A stretch of DNA of 7,898 bases. Origin: Betaproteobacteria bacterium (GTDB taxonomy: Bacteria; Pseudomonadota; Gammaproteobacteria; Burkholderiales; Rhodocyclaceae). Of this stretch, positions 6,523-7,898 are shown piece by piece (positions within the stretch are counted from its first letter, which is position 1; each line of letters begins with the position of its first letter). The translations under genes were made by a program, and so were the position numbers. Under the pieces are notes generated by a model, which had not been told where the DNA came from, searched no databases, and saw only the letters and a list, made by a program, of their open reading frames with translations. The stretch is taken from positions 1 to 7,898 of the forward strand of contig JAPTVL010000005.1 in assembly GCA_028065725.1 (NCBI GenBank). The letters are read 5' to 3'.

Positions 6523-7898
6523 ATGAAGAGCAAATCGTCAAAATCACGTGGTTCCAGGGCGACCAAGCCACCAAAGGAACAAAAACTTTCCCGCACCCAC
6601 GCCCCGGCAGAAATTTCTCCAATTGAATGGCAACGCGTGTTACGTCGTCAGTTTGGCCGCGAGCAGGCGTTCGAGTTGGAAAACATCGGCGCGGAGCCAC
6701 TCTTTTCCGAGTTTCGTGTCAGCAATCCGCAGTCGAAGAGCGCCTATCGTGTGGCGATTCGCGGCAAGCTGCCGGGTGACAACTACTGCGCCTGCCCGGA
6801 TTACACCACCAACGAACTGGGTACCTGCAAGCACATTGAATTCGTGCTCGCGCAGTTGGAGAAAAAACGCGGTGCCAAGGCTGTCCTCGCGCGCGGCTAT
6901 CGCCCGCCGTTCTCCGAGCTGTACCTGCGCAACGATGGCGGGAGGGCAATTCATTTCCGCCCTGGGACGGATTGTCCGCCGTCGGTACTGAAAGCCGCCG
7001 GTCTGCTGTTCGAAGCGAAGCACGAGTGGGTATTGCCGCAGGAGAGGTTCGGCGAGATGGAATGGTTTGTCTCGGCTGTGGCCAAAAGCGGGCATGAACT
7101 GCGTGCCTATGACGATGCACTGGACTTTGTTGCCGTGCGGCGCGATGCCGATAAGCGGGCTGCTGCGCTCGACGGCATCCTTCCGCGAGGCAGCGCCGAT
7201 CCTTTGCTGAGAAAGTTGCTCAAGGTGCCCATGTACTCCTACCAGGCCGAAGGCGCGCTGTTCGCCGTGCGTGCGGGCAGGGCGTTGATTGGCGATGAAA
7301 TGGGCCTGGGAAAAACCATTCAGGCCATTGCCTCTGCCGAAATTCTGGCGCGGCACTTTGGCGTGACGAAGGTGCTGGTGATTTGTCCGACCTCGCTCAA
7401 GTACCAGTGGCAAAGCGAAATCAAACGCTTTGCCGGTCGCGATTCCTTCGTTATTACCGGAGGTCGTGCGCAACGGCAGAAGGATTACGCCCGCGATGAC
7501 TTCTGCAAGATCACCAATTACGAAAAGCTCCAACCCGATCTGGATTTGATCGTGACCTGGGCGCCCGATCTGGTGATCGTCGATGAGGCGCAGCGCGTCA
7601 AGAACTGGAACACCATCGCCGCCCGCGCGCTGAAGCGCATCGACAGCCCTTATGCCGTGGTGCTGACAGGCACACCGCTGGAAAACAAGTTGGAGGAGTT
7701 GATTTCCATCGTCCAGTTTGTCGATCAGCACCGCCTCGGGCCAACCTGGAAATTGCTGCATGAACATCAGGTCAAGGATGAGCACGGGCGCGTCACCGGC
7801 TACACTGGGCTGGAAAAGATTGGCCAGACCCTGGCGCCGATCATGATCCGCCGCCACAAATCGGAAGTCCTGATGCAGTTGCCGGAACGCACCGACCA
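6523..7898 (+). CDS. SWIM zinc-finger SNF2-family helicase (3' end outside the window)
   Basis: The visible 458 codons start at ATG 6523, five bases after a GAGG Shine-Dalgarno (6514-6517) and 12 bases after the preceding stop. The N-terminus is lysine/serine-rich (about 1-25). A SWIM zinc finger follows: C89-x-C91...C102-x-H104, a nucleic-acid or protein binding module common in bacterial SNF2 proteins. After a linker the Swi2/Snf2 ATPase begins at YSYQAEGALFAV (about 241). Motif I is GDEMGLGKT (257-265). Motif Ia has VICPTSLKYQW, motif II is DEAQ (354-357), and motif III is TGTP (382-385). IMIRRHKSEV lies near the end. The second RecA lobe is beyond the window. These enzymes use ATP to translocate on double-stranded DNA or displace bound proteins. 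DEAQ in place of DEAH is common in this family. The operon position suggests a partner of the TOTE protein; this is inferred. Confidence 0.93.
   Translation, partial: MKSKSSKSRGSRATKPPKEQKLSRTHAPAEISPIEWQRVLRRQFGREQAFELENIGAEPLFSEFRVSNPQSKSAYRVAIRGKLPGDNYCACPDYTTNELGTCKHIEFVLAQLEKKRGAKAVLARGYRPPFSELYLRNDGGRAIHFRPGTDCPPSVLKAAGLLFEAKHEWVLPQERFGEMEWFVSAVAKSGHELRAYDDALDFVAVRRDADKRAAALDGILPRGSADPLLRKLLKVPMYSYQAEGALFAVRAGRALIGDEMGLGKTIQAIASAEILARHFGVTKVLVICPTSLKYQWQSEIKRFAGRDSFVITGGRAQRQKDYARDDFCKITNYEKLQPDLDLIVTWAPDLVIVDEAQRVKNWNTIAARALKRIDSPYAVVLTGTPLENKLEELISIVQFVDQHRLGPTWKLLHEHQVKDEHGRVTGYTGLEKIGQTLAPIMIRRHKSEVLMQLPERTD

Noticed and set aside
6640..7857. Open frame of 405 codons on the minus strand
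   Set aside because: It lies entirely antisense to the SNF2 gene, whose motifs are unmistakable. Its translation has no recognisable domain, and long antisense frames are common in G+C-rich DNA.
1..7898. CRISPR arrays, tRNA or rRNA genes
   Set aside because: No regularly spaced direct repeats and no tRNA- or rRNA-like stretches were seen on reading both strands.

Overview
The window is about 60% G+C with dense, tightly packed genes. Its IS605-type genes and its AbiE/TOTE proteins resemble those of Pseudomonadota, so a beta- or gammaproteobacterium is the best guess. That guess rests on protein resemblance only, as there is no rRNA or housekeeping gene. The region looks like an accessory (defence or mobile) island.

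Left part (1-1585): a decayed IS200/IS605-family element of the IS605 type. It has a left end with two hairpins, a divergent pair of tnpA (minus strand) and tnpB (plus strand), and a structured right end that finishes in TCAA. Both genes are damaged. tnpA has a one-base shift in a G6 run. tnpB has lost about 70 internal residues and carries an in-frame amber codon. The short gap between them holds a shared, near-symmetric -10 region. The right end can fold into a three-way junction and is probably the 3' part of the TnpB guide RNA (omega RNA).

Middle part (1587-2372): the C-terminal remnant of an ATPase of the AAA_14/DUF4143 family. It lacks its P-loop half, apparently because the insertion sequence abuts it. 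It also has an in-frame TAG at the centre of a perfect 18-bp palindrome that is followed by a T-tract. A gap of about 80 bp then holds a candidate promoter.

Right part (2454-7898): four same-strand genes with almost no spacing. They are an AbiEi-family winged-helix antitoxin, an AbiEii-family nucleotidyltransferase toxin (TAATG overlap), a 796-residue TOTE-type primase plus superfamily 2 helicase (GTGA overlap), and a SWIM zinc-finger/SNF2 helicase (12-nt gap, own Shine-Dalgarno) that runs off the window. Inference: this is one transcription unit that couples a type IV toxin-antitoxin pair to a primase-helicase and a Swi2/Snf2 remodeller, a candidate composite anti-mobile-element system. The two upstream wrecks (insertion sequence and ATPase) support a defence or mobile-island setting. 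The proteins in the cassette are intact and keep their catalytic residues, in contrast to the decayed DNA beside them.
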